From positions 248,001 to 312,000 of the forward strand of contig NC_017671.1 in assembly GCF_000284595.1 (NCBI RefSeq): a stretch of DNA of 64,000 nt. The letters run 5' to 3'. Shown piece by piece: positions 35,570 through 43,997 of this stretch; position 1 is the first letter of the stretch; every line of letters starts with the position of its first letter. The notes beneath the pieces are model-generated. The model did no database searches, had not been told where the DNA came from, and was given only the letters and a program-made list of their open reading frames with translations. This DNA comes from Stenotrophomonas maltophilia D457 (GTDB taxonomy: Bacteria > Pseudomonadota > Gammaproteobacteria > Xanthomonadales > Xanthomonadaceae). The position numbers were made by a program, and so were the translations under genes.

Positions 35570-36736
35570 ATGAGCCACTCGATGACGACGGAACTGGAAG
35601 AAGCGCAGCAGGCGTACCGCGAGGCGGCGCGCGACTTCGCACAGGCCGAACTGGCGCCGCACGCCGCGCGATGGGATGCGGAGGGCATCTTTCCGCGCGA
35701 GGCGATCGCCAAGGCCGGTGAGTTGGGCTTCTGCGGTCTGTACATGGACCCGGAAGTGGGCGGCAGCGGCCTGAGCCGACTGGACGCCGCCGTCGTCATC
35801 GAGGAGCTCGCCAACGTCGATCCGTCGACCGCGGCGTACATCAGCATCCACAACATGGCCTCGTGGATGGTGTCCAGGTGGGGCCAGCCGGCCCTGCGCG
35901 ATGCGTGGGGCACCGATCTGTCCTCGGGCAGCAAGCTGGCCTCGTACTGCCTGACCGAACCGGGTGCGGGTTCCGATGCGGCGTCGCTGAAGACCACCGC
36001 CGTGCGCGATGGCGACTTCTACGTGCTGAACGGCTCGAAGGCCTTCATTTCCGGCGCCGGTGCCACCGAGCTGCTGGTGGTGATGGCGCGTACCGGCGGT
36101 GCCGGTGCCGGCGGTGTCAGCGCCATTGCGGTGCCGGCGGACCTGCCGGGCATCAGCTTCGGCCGCAAGGAAGAGAAGATGGGCTGGAACAGCCAGCCCA
36201 CCCGTGGCATCACCTTCGAGAACGTCCGCGTGCCGGTCAGCCACCTTCTGGGAGAGGAAGGCGGCGGCTTCAAGCTGGCCATGAAGGGGCTGGACGGCGG
36301 CCGCATCAACATCGCCGCCTGCTCGCTGGGTGCCGCACAGGGTGCACTGGATGCTGCGCGCCGCTACATGGGCGAGCGCCGCCAGTTCGGCAAGGCGCTG
36401 GCCGAGTTCCAGGCGCTGCAGTTCAAGCTGGCCGACATGGTCACCCAGCTGGTGGCTGCACGGCAGATGGTGCACACCGCGGCACGCAAGCTCGATGCCG
36501 GTGCCAGCGATGCCAACGTGTGGTGCGCGATGGCCAAGCGCTTCGCCACCGATGCCGGTTTCAACGTCTGCAACGAAGCGCTGCAGATCCACGGGGGCTA
36601 CGGCTACATCCGCGAATACCCGATCGAGCGCCTGCTGCGTGACTGCCGCGTGCACCAGATCCTGGAAGGCACCAACGAGATCATGCGGGTGATCGTTGCC
36701 CGTCACCTGCTCAACACCGAAGAGGAACTGCGATGA
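35570..36736 (+). CDS. Acyl-CoA dehydrogenase, probably isobutyryl-CoA dehydrogenase
   Basis: The 388-residue protein has the canonical C-terminal catalytic Glu (E366 in QILEGTNEIMR), unlike the isovaleryl enzyme at 8329. FAD motifs TEPGAGSD and KAFISGAG are present. Placement between mmsA and two crotonase genes argues for isobutyryl-CoA as substrate. The start is ATG 35570, 14 bases after mmsA; its last four bases overlap the next gene. Confidence 0.9.
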   Translation: MSHSMTTELEEAQQAYREAARDFAQAELAPHAARWDAEGIFPREAIAKAGELGFCGLYMDPEVGGSGLSRLDAAVVIEELANVDPSTAAYISIHNMASWMVSRWGQPALRDAWGTDLSSGSKLASYCLTEPGAGSDAASLKTTAVRDGDFYVLNGSKAFISGAGATELLVVMARTGGAGAGGVSAIAVPADLPGISFGRKEEKMGWNSQPTRGITFENVRVPVSHLLGEEGGGFKLAMKGLDGGRINIAACSLGAAQGALDAARRYMGERRQFGKALAEFQALQFKLADMVTQLVAARQMVHTAARKLDAGASDANVWCAMAKRFATDAGFNVCNEALQIHGGYGYIREYPIERLLRDCRVHQILEGTNEIMRVIVARHLLNTEEELR

Positions 36737-37530
36737 AGGATTGGCGTACCCAGGAGCACGTGGGCCTGAAGGTGGAGGTGGATGGCCACACCGCCGTGGT
36801 CACCCTGAACAACCCGCCGGCGCATACCTGGACCGTGCACAGCCTGTCGGCGCTGCGCGACCTGGTCGGCGCGCTCAACGCAGACCGCGACATCTACGCG
36901 CTGGTGATCACCGGTGACGGCGAGAAATTTTTCTCCGCCGGTGCCGACCTCAACCAGTTCGCCTCCGGCGACAAGGCCGCTGCACGTGAGGCCGCGCGCC
37001 GCTTCGGTGAAGCCTTCGAAGCGCTGTCCGGTTTCCGTGGCGTGTCGATCGCCGCGATCAACGGCTACGCCATGGGCGGTGGCCTGGAGTGCGCGCTGGC
37101 CTGCGACCTGCGCATCATTGAAGACCATGCCCAGGTCGCGCTGCCGGAGGCCACCGTCGGCCTGCTGCCGTGTGCCGGCGGTACCCAGAACCTGCCACGC
37201 CTGGTCGGCGAGGGCTGGGCCAAGCGCATGATCCTGCTGGGTGAGCGCATCAACGCCGAGACCGCGCTGCGCATTGGCCTGGCCGAAGAAAAGGTCGGCA
37301 AGGGCGAAGCCAAGGCGCTGGCGCTGGAATGGGCGAAGAAGGCCGGCAAGCAGAGCCCGACCAGCATCGCCGCCTGCAAGACCCTGGTGCAGTCCACCCG
37401 CACCGGCACCCACGCCTCGGCGCTGGTGGCCGAGCGCGAAGCCTTCGTCGACCTGTTCGACACCGCCGACCAGGTCGAGGGCGTGACTGCCTTCCTGGAA
37501 AAGCGCGCCGCGCAGTGGAAGAACGCATGA
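36733..37530 (+). CDS. Enoyl-CoA hydratase (methacrylyl-CoA hydratase)
   Basis: A 265-residue crotonase-fold protein. Oxyanion-hole segments are FFSAGADLNQF and NGYAMGGGLECALACDLRI, and PEATVGLLPCAGGTQNLPRLVG carries the usual catalytic-loop Glu. In this operon it should hydrate methacrylyl-CoA to 3-hydroxyisobutyryl-CoA. It overlaps its neighbours by four bases at both ends, so translation is coupled. Confidence 0.9.
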   Translation: MKDWRTQEHVGLKVEVDGHTAVVTLNNPPAHTWTVHSLSALRDLVGALNADRDIYALVITGDGEKFFSAGADLNQFASGDKAAAREAARRFGEAFEALSGFRGVSIAAINGYAMGGGLECALACDLRIIEDHAQVALPEATVGLLPCAGGTQNLPRLVGEGWAKRMILLGERINAETALRIGLAEEKVGKGEAKALALEWAKKAGKQSPTSIAACKTLVQSTRTGTHASALVAEREAFVDLFDTADQVEGVTAFLEKRAAQWKNA

Positions 37531-38702
37531 GCACGGATACCGCTGCCGACGACGCACCGGTGCTGTTCGAAGAGCGCGTGGCCGGCAACGGCACGCGCAT
37601 CGGCATCGCCACGCTCAATGCGCCGCGTACGCTCAACGGTTTCTCGCTGCCGATGGCGCACCTGCTGCTGAAGCAGCTGAATGCCTGGGCCGATGACGAT
37701 GGCATCGCCATGGTGGTGCTGCAGGGCGCCGGCGAAAAGGCGTTCTGTGCTGGTGGCGACCTGCACAGCCTGTACAAGGCCATGGTCGCCTTCCGTGAGG
37801 CCGGCCACAGCGACATCCGCCAGAACGCCTATGCCGCCGAGTTCTTCGACGTCGAATACCGCGTCGATTACCTCATCCACACCTACACCAAGCCGATCCT
37901 GTGCTGGGGCCACGGCATCGTGATGGGCGGCGGCATCGGCCTGATGTCCGGCGCCAGCCACCGCGTGGTCAGCGAGCGCTCCAAGCTGGCCTTCCCGGAA
38001 ATCACTGTTGGTTTGTTCCCCGATGTCGGTGGAAGCTGGCTGCTGCCGCGCGTGCCGGGCAACGGTGGCCTGTTCCTGGCCCTGACCGGCGCACTGCTCA
38101 ACCCGGGCGATGCCATCTACGCCGGCCTGGCCGACGTGCACGTGGCCGAAGAACGCCGCAGCGCGGTGTTCGATGCGCTGCTGCAGGTGGCCTGGTCCAA
38201 TGACACCGCACACAACCACGAACGCCTGACCCATCTGCTGCAGTCGCATGCCAGCGATGCCGCCACCGGTCCACTGCTGGCCCACGCGGCGCAGGTCGAT
38301 GCGTTGTGCGAAGGCGATGACCTTGAAGCCATCGTGGCGCGCATTGCCGGCCTGCAGACCGACGACGCCTGGTTGCAGGCGGCTCAGAAGACCCTTGCTG
38401 CCGGTGCACCGGGTTCGGCACGGTTGGCGTACGAACTGCAGCGCCGCAGTGCCGGCCAGGACCTGGCCGCGATCTATCGCCTGGAGTACATCGTCGCCCT
38501 GCATTGCGCCGCCCATGGTGATTTCGCCGAAGGCATCCGCGCGCTGCTGATCGACAAGGACCGCAACCCGCAGTGGAACCCGGCCACCCTGGCCGAGGCC
38601 ACCGGCGCGTGGGCAGACACCTTCTTCGCTTCCCCCTGGGCCGACGCCGCGCATCCGCTGGCCGACCTGGGCACTCCCCTTGTTGAAAGGAGCCTTGCAT
38701 GA
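37527..38702 (+). CDS. 3-hydroxyisobutyryl-CoA hydrolase
   Basis: I start at ATG 37527, overlapping the hydratase stop. The 391-residue crotonase-family protein is longer than a hydratase, as the hydrolases are. Its signatures are AFCAGGDLHSLY, GHGIVMGGGIGLMSGASHRV and FPEITVGLFPDVGGSWLLPR, with the Glu and Asp that activate water. It releases free 3-hydroxyisobutyrate for MmsB. Confidence 0.9.
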   Translation: MSTDTAADDAPVLFEERVAGNGTRIGIATLNAPRTLNGFSLPMAHLLLKQLNAWADDDGIAMVVLQGAGEKAFCAGGDLHSLYKAMVAFREAGHSDIRQNAYAAEFFDVEYRVDYLIHTYTKPILCWGHGIVMGGGIGLMSGASHRVVSERSKLAFPEITVGLFPDVGGSWLLPRVPGNGGLFLALTGALLNPGDAIYAGLADVHVAEERRSAVFDALLQVAWSNDTAHNHERLTHLLQSHASDAATGPLLAHAAQVDALCEGDDLEAIVARIAGLQTDDAWLQAAQKTLAAGAPGSARLAYELQRRSAGQDLAAIYRLEYIVALHCAAHGDFAEGIRALLIDKDRNPQWNPATLAEATGAWADTFFASPWADAAHPLADLGTPLVERSLA

Positions 38703-39589
38703 GCCGCATTGCATTCATCGGGTTGGGCAACATGGGTGGCCCGATGGCCGCCAATCTGGTCAAGAACGGCCACAGCGTGCGCGTGTTCGATCTGGTTCCG
38801 GCCGCGGTGCAGGCCGCTGTCGACGCCGGCGCCAGCGCTGCATCGTCGGCGCGCGACACCCTGGCCGATGCCGAAGTGGTGATCTCGATGCTGCCGGCCA
38901 GCCGTCATGTCGAAGGCGTGTACCTGGGCGACGACGGCATTCTTGCCGCGATCCCGGCCGGTGCACTGGTCATCGACTGCAGCACGATCGCCCCGGCCAG
39001 CGCCCGCAAGGTCTCGGAAGCGGCCGCCGCGCGTGGCCTGCAGATGATCGACGCGCCGGTGTCCGGCGGTACCGCCGGCGCCCAGGCCGGCACCCTGACC
39101 TTCATCGTCGGCGGCGAGGAAGACGCGCTGGAACGCGCACGCCCGGTGCTGCAGGCGATGGGCAAGAACATCTTCCACGTTGGCGCCAGCGGCGCTGGCC
39201 AGGTCGCCAAGCTGTGCAACAACATGGCGCTGGGCGTGATCATGGCGGTGACCGGTGAAGCCATCGCACTGGGCGTGGCGCACGGGCTGGACCCCAAGGT
39301 GCTGTCGCAGATGATGGCGGTCAGCACCGGCCGCAGCTGGGCCACCGAAGTGTGCAACCCGTGGCCGGGCGTGCTGGAGAATGCGCCGGCCTCGCGTGGC
39401 TACAGCGGTGGCTTCGGCAGCGATCTGATGCTGAAGGACATGGGCCTGGCGGTGGAAGCGGCGATGAGTGTCGGCGCTTCGATTCCGCTGGGCGAAGTGG
39501 CCCGCAATCTCTACTCGATGAACCACCAGGCCGGCCGCGGCAAGCTGGATTTCTCCAGCGTCGTGCAGCTCATCACGAGCGAGAAGTGA
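38699..39589 (+). CDS. mmsB: 3-hydroxyisobutyrate dehydrogenase
   Basis: The 296-residue protein has the NAD-binding IGLGNMGGPMA, the substrate motif DAPVSGG (119-125) and catalytic Lys 171 in GQVAKLCNN. It oxidises 3-hydroxyisobutyrate to methylmalonate semialdehyde, the MmsA substrate. It is the last gene of the operon, overlaps the hydrolase by four bases and is followed by a strong terminator. Confidence 0.94.
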   Translation: MSRIAFIGLGNMGGPMAANLVKNGHSVRVFDLVPAAVQAAVDAGASAASSARDTLADAEVVISMLPASRHVEGVYLGDDGILAAIPAGALVIDCSTIAPASARKVSEAAAARGLQMIDAPVSGGTAGAQAGTLTFIVGGEEDALERARPVLQAMGKNIFHVGASGAGQVAKLCNNMALGVIMAVTGEAIALGVAHGLDPKVLSQMMAVSTGRSWATEVCNPWPGVLENAPASRGYSGGFGSDLMLKDMGLAVEAAMSVGASIPLGEVARNLYSMNHQAGRGKLDFSSVVQLITSEK

Positions 39590-39593
39590 CCTG

Positions 39594-39617
39594 GTAGTGC
39601 CGGCCGCTGGCCGGCAA
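39594..39617. repeat. Single SMAG-type element
   Basis: GTAGTGCCGGCC-GCT-GGCCGGCA, four bases after the mmsB stop. Confidence 0.82.
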
Positions 39618-39650
39618 CCTCATGCCCCCGTGCGGGACAACGGAGGTGGG

Positions 39651-39693
39651 ATGGGCGGATGTTCGGTTTCGACCGGCATCCGCCCATTTTTTT
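39651..39693 (+). terminator. Strong intrinsic terminator of the mms operon
   Basis: An 11-bp perfect stem (ATGGGCGGATG at 39651 and CATCCGCCCAT at 39677) with a structured loop is followed by a run of seven T. Confidence 0.9.
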
Positions 39694-39694
39694 G

Positions 39695-39799
39695 GGGGTC
39701 GGATCCCTTTCGCAACGCGAAAGGGCTCTGACCCCATATAGCCGTGCGAGCCTGGGATGGGGTCAGAGCCCTTTGCCGGTGGCAAAGGGATCCGACCCC
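39695..39799. repeat. Two inverted copies of the GGGGTC/GACCCC hairpin
   Basis: Copies at 39695-39735 (inner stem CCTTTCGC/GCGAAAGG) and 39759-39799 (CCTTTGCC/GGCAAAGG) face each other between mmsB and ohr. Outer arms are GGGGTCGGATCC on one side and GGCTCTGACCCC on the other, in swapped order in the two copies. Confidence 0.85.
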
Positions 39800-39808
39800 G
39801 GCGCCGCA

Positions 39809-40234
39809 TCAGGCAACGATCAGCGTTACATCAATGTTGCCGCGGGTGGCGTTGGAGTACGGGCACACGATGTGCGCCTTCTGCACCAGTTCTTCCACCT
39901 GCTCGCGCGGCACGCCCGGCACGTTGATGGTCAGCTCGGCCTCGATGCCGAAGCCGGTCGGGATCTGGCCGATGCCGACCTTGCCGGTGACGGTGGTGTC
40001 GGCCGGCAGCGCGACCTTGGCCTGGCCGGCCACGAACTTCAGCGCGCCCAGGAAGCAGGCCGAGTAGCCAGCGGCGAACAGCTGTTCCGGGTTGGTGCCC
40101 GGGCCGCCGGCACCACCCAGCTCGCGCGGGGTCGACAGCTGGATGTCCAGCACGTTGTCGGACGAGACGGAACGGCCTTCACGGCCGCCGGTGGAGGTGG
40201 CCTGGGCGGTATACAGAACCTTTTCGATGGACAT
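39809..40234 (-). CDS. ohr: Organic hydroperoxide resistance protein
   Basis: The 141-residue Ohr/OsmC-fold peroxidase has both reactive cysteines, C60 in YSACFLGAL and C124 in [11 protein letters not shown]. It reduces organic and fatty-acid hydroperoxides in the cytoplasm, using lipoylated reductants in characterised members. No OhrR gene is adjacent in the window. Confidence 0.94.
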   Translation of the reverse strand: MSIEKVLYTAQATSTGGREGRSVSSDNVLDIQLSTPRELGGAGGPGTNPEQLFAAGYSACFLGALKFVAGQAKVALPADTTVTGKVGIGQIPTGFGIEAELTINVPGVPREQVEELVQKAHIVCPYSNATRGNIDVTLIVA

Positions 40235-40345
40235 CGGGATGCTCCTGGTCAGTGGGTGGGTACTGCTATGGAGCCTACTTTGCCCGGTTTCTGCGTACGT
40301 TGGGTTGCAGTCCGTACGAAAAACTTGATTGATCGTCCTGTTGGC

Positions 40346-41302
40346 CTAGATCGTCCACTCGCGGTCGGTGGTGAACATGATGGTCAGCCAGCGGTCCGGC
40401 GAGGCCTCGCCCAGCGCATCGCCGATCTCGTCGCGCAGCTGGTCCCATTCCAGCAGGGGCCGCGGCGGGTCGTCCTCGCGTACCACGAAGAACAACTCGA
40501 TCTGCTCGCCACGCCCCACCTGGGCGACGTAGCTGCGATGCTCGACGAAGCCATGCTTGGCCACGATCGCGCGTGCCACCGCGTCCACGTGCGCCTGCAG
40601 TTCCGGCGGGGTGACCAGCAGGATGCCGGCCAGCGCCCGGCGCACCGTCCCGAGCGGGGCGATCATCACCAGCACGCAGACGAAGGCAAGGATGGCCGGG
40701 TCGATGTACGGCCCGACCCAGGCCAGCGAGGTGCCGCGCACCAGTACGCCGCCAAGGAAGGCCAGCAGGTAGCAGGCCGACATGCTGGCGGCGATCACCC
40801 AGTTCTTCGCGTCCAGCGCGATGAACTCCGAACCGATGCGGCGGTTGGCGCGCAGCACGAACCAGGCCAGCGCACCTTCGCCGATGATCGACAACCCGGC
40901 GAAGGCGATGGCTGGGCCGAGTGCGATGTGGCGGCCGCCGGACATCAGCGCATCCACCGCATTGACCAGCGCATACAGTGCCGCGCCGATCATCAGCGTG
41001 CCGCTCACCCCCAGCACGATGGGCTCCAGGTGCCAGAAGCCCATGGTGAAGCGCTGGTTGAGCCGCGACTGCAGCGCGTCGGTGCTGGTGGACAGTGCGA
41101 TCAGACGCGCGACCAGCAGTGACAGCCAGGTCATCACCACATCGATCAGGCCGTAGATGCCATCGAAGATGATCAGCGAGGAATTGGCCAGAAGACCAAA
41201 TACCACCGCAGCGGCAGCCAGCAGCAATGAGCCTGCGATGGACAGGCGCAGCACGCCTTGTTCGGTACGCGCATCGAAGAAGCGTTCGGTGTTGGCAGGC
41301 AT
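40346..41302 (-). CDS. Cation diffusion facilitator family transporter
   Basis: I start at ATG 41302 (318 residues). About six membrane helices are visible, with acidic residues in the transport helices (IIFDGIYGLIDVV and FIALDAKNW), followed by a cytoplasmic C-terminal domain ending TIMFTTDREWTI. It probably exports a divalent metal by proton exchange, but the classical HxxxD pairs are not obvious, so the metal is not predictable. Confidence 0.82.
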   Translation of the reverse strand: MPANTERFFDARTEQGVLRLSIAGSLLLAAAAVVFGLLANSSLIIFDGIYGLIDVVMTWLSLLVARLIALSTSTDALQSRLNQRFTMGFWHLEPIVLGVSGTLMIGAALYALVNAVDALMSGGRHIALGPAIAFAGLSIIGEGALAWFVLRANRRIGSEFIALDAKNWVIAASMSACYLLAFLGGVLVRGTSLAWVGPYIDPAILAFVCVLVMIAPLGTVRRALAGILLVTPPELQAHVDAVARAIVAKHGFVEHRSYVAQVGRGEQIELFFVVREDDPPRPLLEWDQLRDEIGDALGEASPDRWLTIMFTTDREWTI

Positions 41303-41476
41303 GCGGGAATCCAGCGGGAAATGGGCTGCGGAAGCAGCGCGTTGCCATTCTATCCAGCCTGCGGCACGTCGCCATGACCACGCCCGCACAGCGCCTGGAA
41401 AAGTCACCAGACTGGTAACCGTTTGCGGATTGACGGGTGCACACCCGAAGCGTATCGTTTGTACCACGATGACATA

Positions 41477-41511
41477 GAAGCCTCCGGTGACCCCGGGGGC
41501 TTCTTTCGTTT
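41477..41511 (+). terminator. Orphan intrinsic terminator
   Basis: GAAGCC(T)CCGG-TGAC-CC(C)GG(G)GGCTTC stem followed by TTTCGTTT. No plus-strand gene ends just upstream, so its gene may have been deleted. Confidence 0.75.
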
Positions 41512-41579
41512 GCGCCGTCGCGCGCTGCGAGGTCACCGCCACCGGCCCTGACGTCCCCGTCGCAGCCGTTCTGTTTTCC

Positions 41580-41650
41580 GCCCCGATCCTGCCTTTCCCG
41601 CGCCGTCCTGGTGATCGCGTGGGGCGCCGCCGTGCGCGCAGGATCGGGGC
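41580..41650. repeat. 13-bp perfect inverted repeat with a 45-base loop
   Basis: GCCCCGATCCTGC at 41580-41592 and GCAGGATCGGGGC at 41638-41650. The right arm ends 30 bases before the first phage ATG, so in a transcript it would shape the 5' leader. Confidence 0.7.
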
Positions 41651-41680
41651 ACTCCACATCCATCAACGAAGGAGGATTCG

Positions 41681-42193
41681 ATGCCCCTGCTGACCCTTGA
41701 GCAGTGCCGCGCGCACTGCCGTATCGACGGCGATTTTGACGACGCCATCCTGGGTGACCTGCTGGCCGCAGCCAGCGATGCAGCCGCGGCCTATCTGGGC
41801 CGCGAGCTGTACGCCGACCAGGCCGCGCTGGACCAGGCGCTGGACCAGCTGCCGCAGGACATGGCGGCGGCGGTGACCGGGCATGAAGCCGCGGTTGCCG
41901 CCGCCAATGCCGAGACCAACGCGGCCAAGGCCAAGGCCATGCGTGATGTGGCCGATCGCCGCCTGGCCGTGGCGACCGCGCGCAGTGCGCGCCTGCTGCA
42001 GGGCATGCCGGTCAACGACAGCATCCGTGCAGCGGTGCGCCTGTTGCTGGGCCACCTGTACGCCCATCGCGAAGCCGTGGTCGTCTCTGCGCAGACGTTC
42101 GATGCACCGGCAGGCGCCGCTGCCATCGCAATGGAGCTGCCGTTCGGCGTGGCCGCGCTGCTTGATCCGTACCGATCGGCAGCAACGCCATGA
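41681..42193 (+). CDS. Phage head-tail connector protein (gp6-like)
   Basis: The start is ATG 41681 with GGAGG 9 bases upstream. The 170-residue protein begins like the HK97 gp6/QLRG connector family (LLTLEQCRAHCRIDGDFDDAILGDLLAAASDAAAAYLGR) and ends with SIRAAVRLLLGHLYAHREAV. Between them lies an unusually long Ala-rich helical insert (about residues 45-110). In siphophages this ring joins the portal to the neck. No portal or capsid gene is present upstream. Confidence 0.8.
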   Translation: MPLLTLEQCRAHCRIDGDFDDAILGDLLAAASDAAAAYLGRELYADQAALDQALDQLPQDMAAAVTGHEAAVAAANAETNAAKAKAMRDVADRRLAVATARSARLLQGMPVNDSIRAAVRLLLGHLYAHREAVVVSAQTFDAPAGAAAIAMELPFGVAALLDPYRSAATP

Positions 42194-42540
42194 ACGCCGG
42201 CCACTTCAATCGCCGCATCCGCATCGAGCGCCAGGACGGCCAGCTCGATGCGTGGGGGCAGCCGCTGGACGCCTGGCAGCCGGTGGCAGAACTGTGGGCC
42301 GCCATCATCGCCGACCGCGCAGACAGCGTGCAGCGGCTGACGCTGGAAAGCCGCCTGCCGGCAACGATCCGGCGCCAGCGCTTCCATGTCCGATTGGCAG
42401 CCGCACGACAGGCAGGCATCCAGGCCGGCATGCGCATCGTGCATGACGGTCGTGTTTTCAACATCACCGGCGTTGCGCCCGACTTCAGCCGGCGCCAGAC
42501 CACGGTGCTGTTCACCGAACAGTCTTCAGGCATCGCCTGA
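42190..42540 (+). CDS. Phage head closure protein
   Basis: A 116-residue protein of the head-tail joining family (SPP1 gp16/HK97 gp7 type): FNRRIRIERQDGQLDAWGQPLDAW and then GMRIVHDGRVFNITGVAPDFSRR, the typical short beta-barrel. It would close the connector and seat the tail. It overlaps the connector gene by four bases. Confidence 0.82.
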   Translation: MNAGHFNRRIRIERQDGQLDAWGQPLDAWQPVAELWAAIIADRADSVQRLTLESRLPATIRRQRFHVRLAAARQAGIQAGMRIVHDGRVFNITGVAPDFSRRQTTVLFTEQSSGIA

Positions 42541-42563
42541 GCGACGCCAACCAGGACACCGCG

Positions 42564-42920
42564 ATGAGTTACGAAGCACAGCTGCACGCGCTGCTGGCCC
42601 CGCTGCTGCAGGGCCGGCTGTATCCCGACCTTCCGCCGGAACCGGTCATCTATCCGTGTGCCGTCTACCAGCAGATGGGTGGACAGTCCGTGTGGTTCAA
42701 CGAAGGTTCCATTCCCGAACAGAAGCACGCACGCGTGCAGCTGACCGTCTGGGCAGACAGCCGCGCCCAGGCCAACACCCTGATCCGCAACATCGAGGAT
42801 CAGGTATGCGCAGGATTGCCGACCGCCGAATCGTTCGGCGCTGCAATCGCCGTGCATGAGCCGATGCTGCACAAGTACGGCGCGCGGCTCGATTTCGGCC
42901 TGTGGTACGTCGACCCGTAA
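42564..42920 (+). CDS. DUF3168 family tail completion protein
   Basis: 118 residues, with LLAPLLQGRLYPDLPPEP and VQLTVWADSRAQANTLIRNIEDQV, the pattern of DUF3168 proteins that cap the tail tube in many siphophages. It follows the head closure gene by 23 bases, and a terminator comes directly after it. Confidence 0.8.
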   Translation: MSYEAQLHALLAPLLQGRLYPDLPPEPVIYPCAVYQQMGGQSVWFNEGSIPEQKHARVQLTVWADSRAQANTLIRNIEDQVCAGLPTAESFGAAIAVHEPMLHKYGARLDFGLWYVDP

Positions 42921-42944
42921 ACCGCATCACCCGTGCAACACCCC

Positions 42945-42971
42945 AGCCCGGCATTCGCCGGGCTTTTTTTT
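42945..42971 (+). terminator. Intrinsic terminator inside the tail cluster
   Basis: Perfect stem AGCCCGGC/GCCGGGCT with an ATTC loop, then a run of eight T, between the tail completion and tail tube genes. The tube gene starts 21 bases later with its own ribosome site (GAGGAAA). Confidence 0.85.
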
Positions 42972-42991
42972 ATCCAACGAGGAAATACACC

Positions 42992-43651
42992 ATGGCACTC
43001 AAGCTTCCCAAGGGCACCCAGTTCGGCTTCGCACCGGTCGTCTCCACCGCGATCGCCACCAGCGCGATCTCCAAGGCTGCGCCGGCGCTGGCCAGCGTTG
43101 CCGCCAACAGCGTCGACACCGGCGATGTGGTGGTCATTGAACTGCCGGGCTGGCCGGCCCTGAACAACCGCGCCACCCGCGCCGGTGCTGAAGCCACCGG
43201 CAGCGTTGAACTGCTGGGCATCGACACCACCGATACCGTGCTGTTCCCCGGTACCAGCGGTGCCGGTGTACTGCGCAAGGCGGGCGCCTTCGTCGACCTG
43301 GACCAGCAGGGCGACCCGACCACCGCCGGTGGCGAGCAGCAGTACTGGAGCGGCACGCTGCTCGAAGACCCGACCGGTCGCCAGGTCCAGATGCCGACCT
43401 TCAAGAACGCCAAGACCATCACCCTGCCGCTGTTCTACGATCCGAAGAAGCCGTGGTATTCGGCACTGAAGAACGCTGACGCCAAGGGCGAGCCGGTGAT
43501 CCTGCGGGCCAAGCTGGTCGGTGGCGACGTGCTGTACTGGTACGGCTACCTGAGCTACAACGGCGACCCGACCATGGCCGCCAACACCCCGATGGGCACC
43601 ACCGCGACCTTCACCGCGCTGGCAGACTCCATCCTGGTCGAGGGCGCCTGA
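42992..43651 (+). CDS. Phage tail tube protein
   Basis: I start at ATG 42992 after a GAGGAAA ribosome site (219 residues). The compact beta-rich sequence contains DVVVIELPGWPALNNRATR and TKTITLPLFYDPKKPWYSALKNAD-type repeats (NAKTITLPLFYDPKKPW), as in lambda gpV-like major tail proteins. It should form the hexameric tail tube rings. It overlaps the next start by one base. Confidence 0.82.
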   Translation: MALKLPKGTQFGFAPVVSTAIATSAISKAAPALASVAANSVDTGDVVVIELPGWPALNNRATRAGAEATGSVELLGIDTTDTVLFPGTSGAGVLRKAGAFVDLDQQGDPTTAGGEQQYWSGTLLEDPTGRQVQMPTFKNAKTITLPLFYDPKKPWYSALKNADAKGEPVILRAKLVGGDVLYWYGYLSYNGDPTMAANTPMGTTATFTALADSILVEGA

Positions 43652-43959
43652 TGTTCCAGGTCAAGGCGCCGGAGAGCTTCAAGAGCACCCTGACCATCGT
43701 CGGTCACGGCCGCGAGCAGAAGCTCAACCTGACCTACCGGCACCTGTCGGTAGCCGACTACGCCAGCCTGCTGGAGCGTCTGGGCGATGACACGTTGAGC
43801 GTGGCCCAGGCCATCCTGGACATCGTGGTGGACTGGGATGCCGATGTGGCGCTGGACACCGCCGGCGTCGAGCTGGCGCTGCAGCAGCAGGCCGGCCTGG
43901 ATGGCGCCATCATCGGTGGCTACACCCAGGCCCTGCAGGTCGCACGCAAGGGAAACTGA
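43651..43959 (+). CDS. Tail assembly chaperone (lambda G equivalent)
   Basis: 102 residues: FQVKAPESFKSTLTIVG, then YRHLSVADYASLLERLG. Length and position between tail tube and tape measure match the G protein of lambda-like phages. Its stop codon is preceded at once by the slippery heptamer GGGAAAC, and a strong hairpin follows, so a fraction of ribosomes should shift -1 and continue into the next frame to make a G-T fusion of about 205 residues. Confidence 0.85.
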   Translation: MFQVKAPESFKSTLTIVGHGREQKLNLTYRHLSVADYASLLERLGDDTLSVAQAILDIVVDWDADVALDTAGVELALQQQAGLDGAIIGGYTQALQVARKGN

Positions 43960-43997
43960 TCGATGCGGTGGGGGCCCTGTACTGGCGGGCCCCCACC
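43950..43997 (+). promoter_or_regulatory. Programmed -1 ribosomal frameshift signal
   Basis: Three parts are visible: the slippery heptamer GGGAAAC at 43950-43956 in the correct phase (G GGA AAC), a 10-base spacer containing the zero-frame stop TGA, and a perfect 11-bp stem (GGTGGGGGCCC at 43967 and GGGCCCCCACC at 43987) with a 9-base loop. Lambda uses GGGAAAG at the same place. Confidence 0.88.

Larger units (their letters stand above)
41303..41680. other. 378-bp region at the left edge of the phage tail cluster
   Basis: No credible gene. It holds an intrinsic terminator (41477-41511) with nothing obvious left to terminate on that strand, and a 13-bp perfect inverted repeat (41580-41592 and 41638-41650) shortly before the first phage gene. 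It may be a deletion scar of missing phage genes. Confidence 0.6.
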
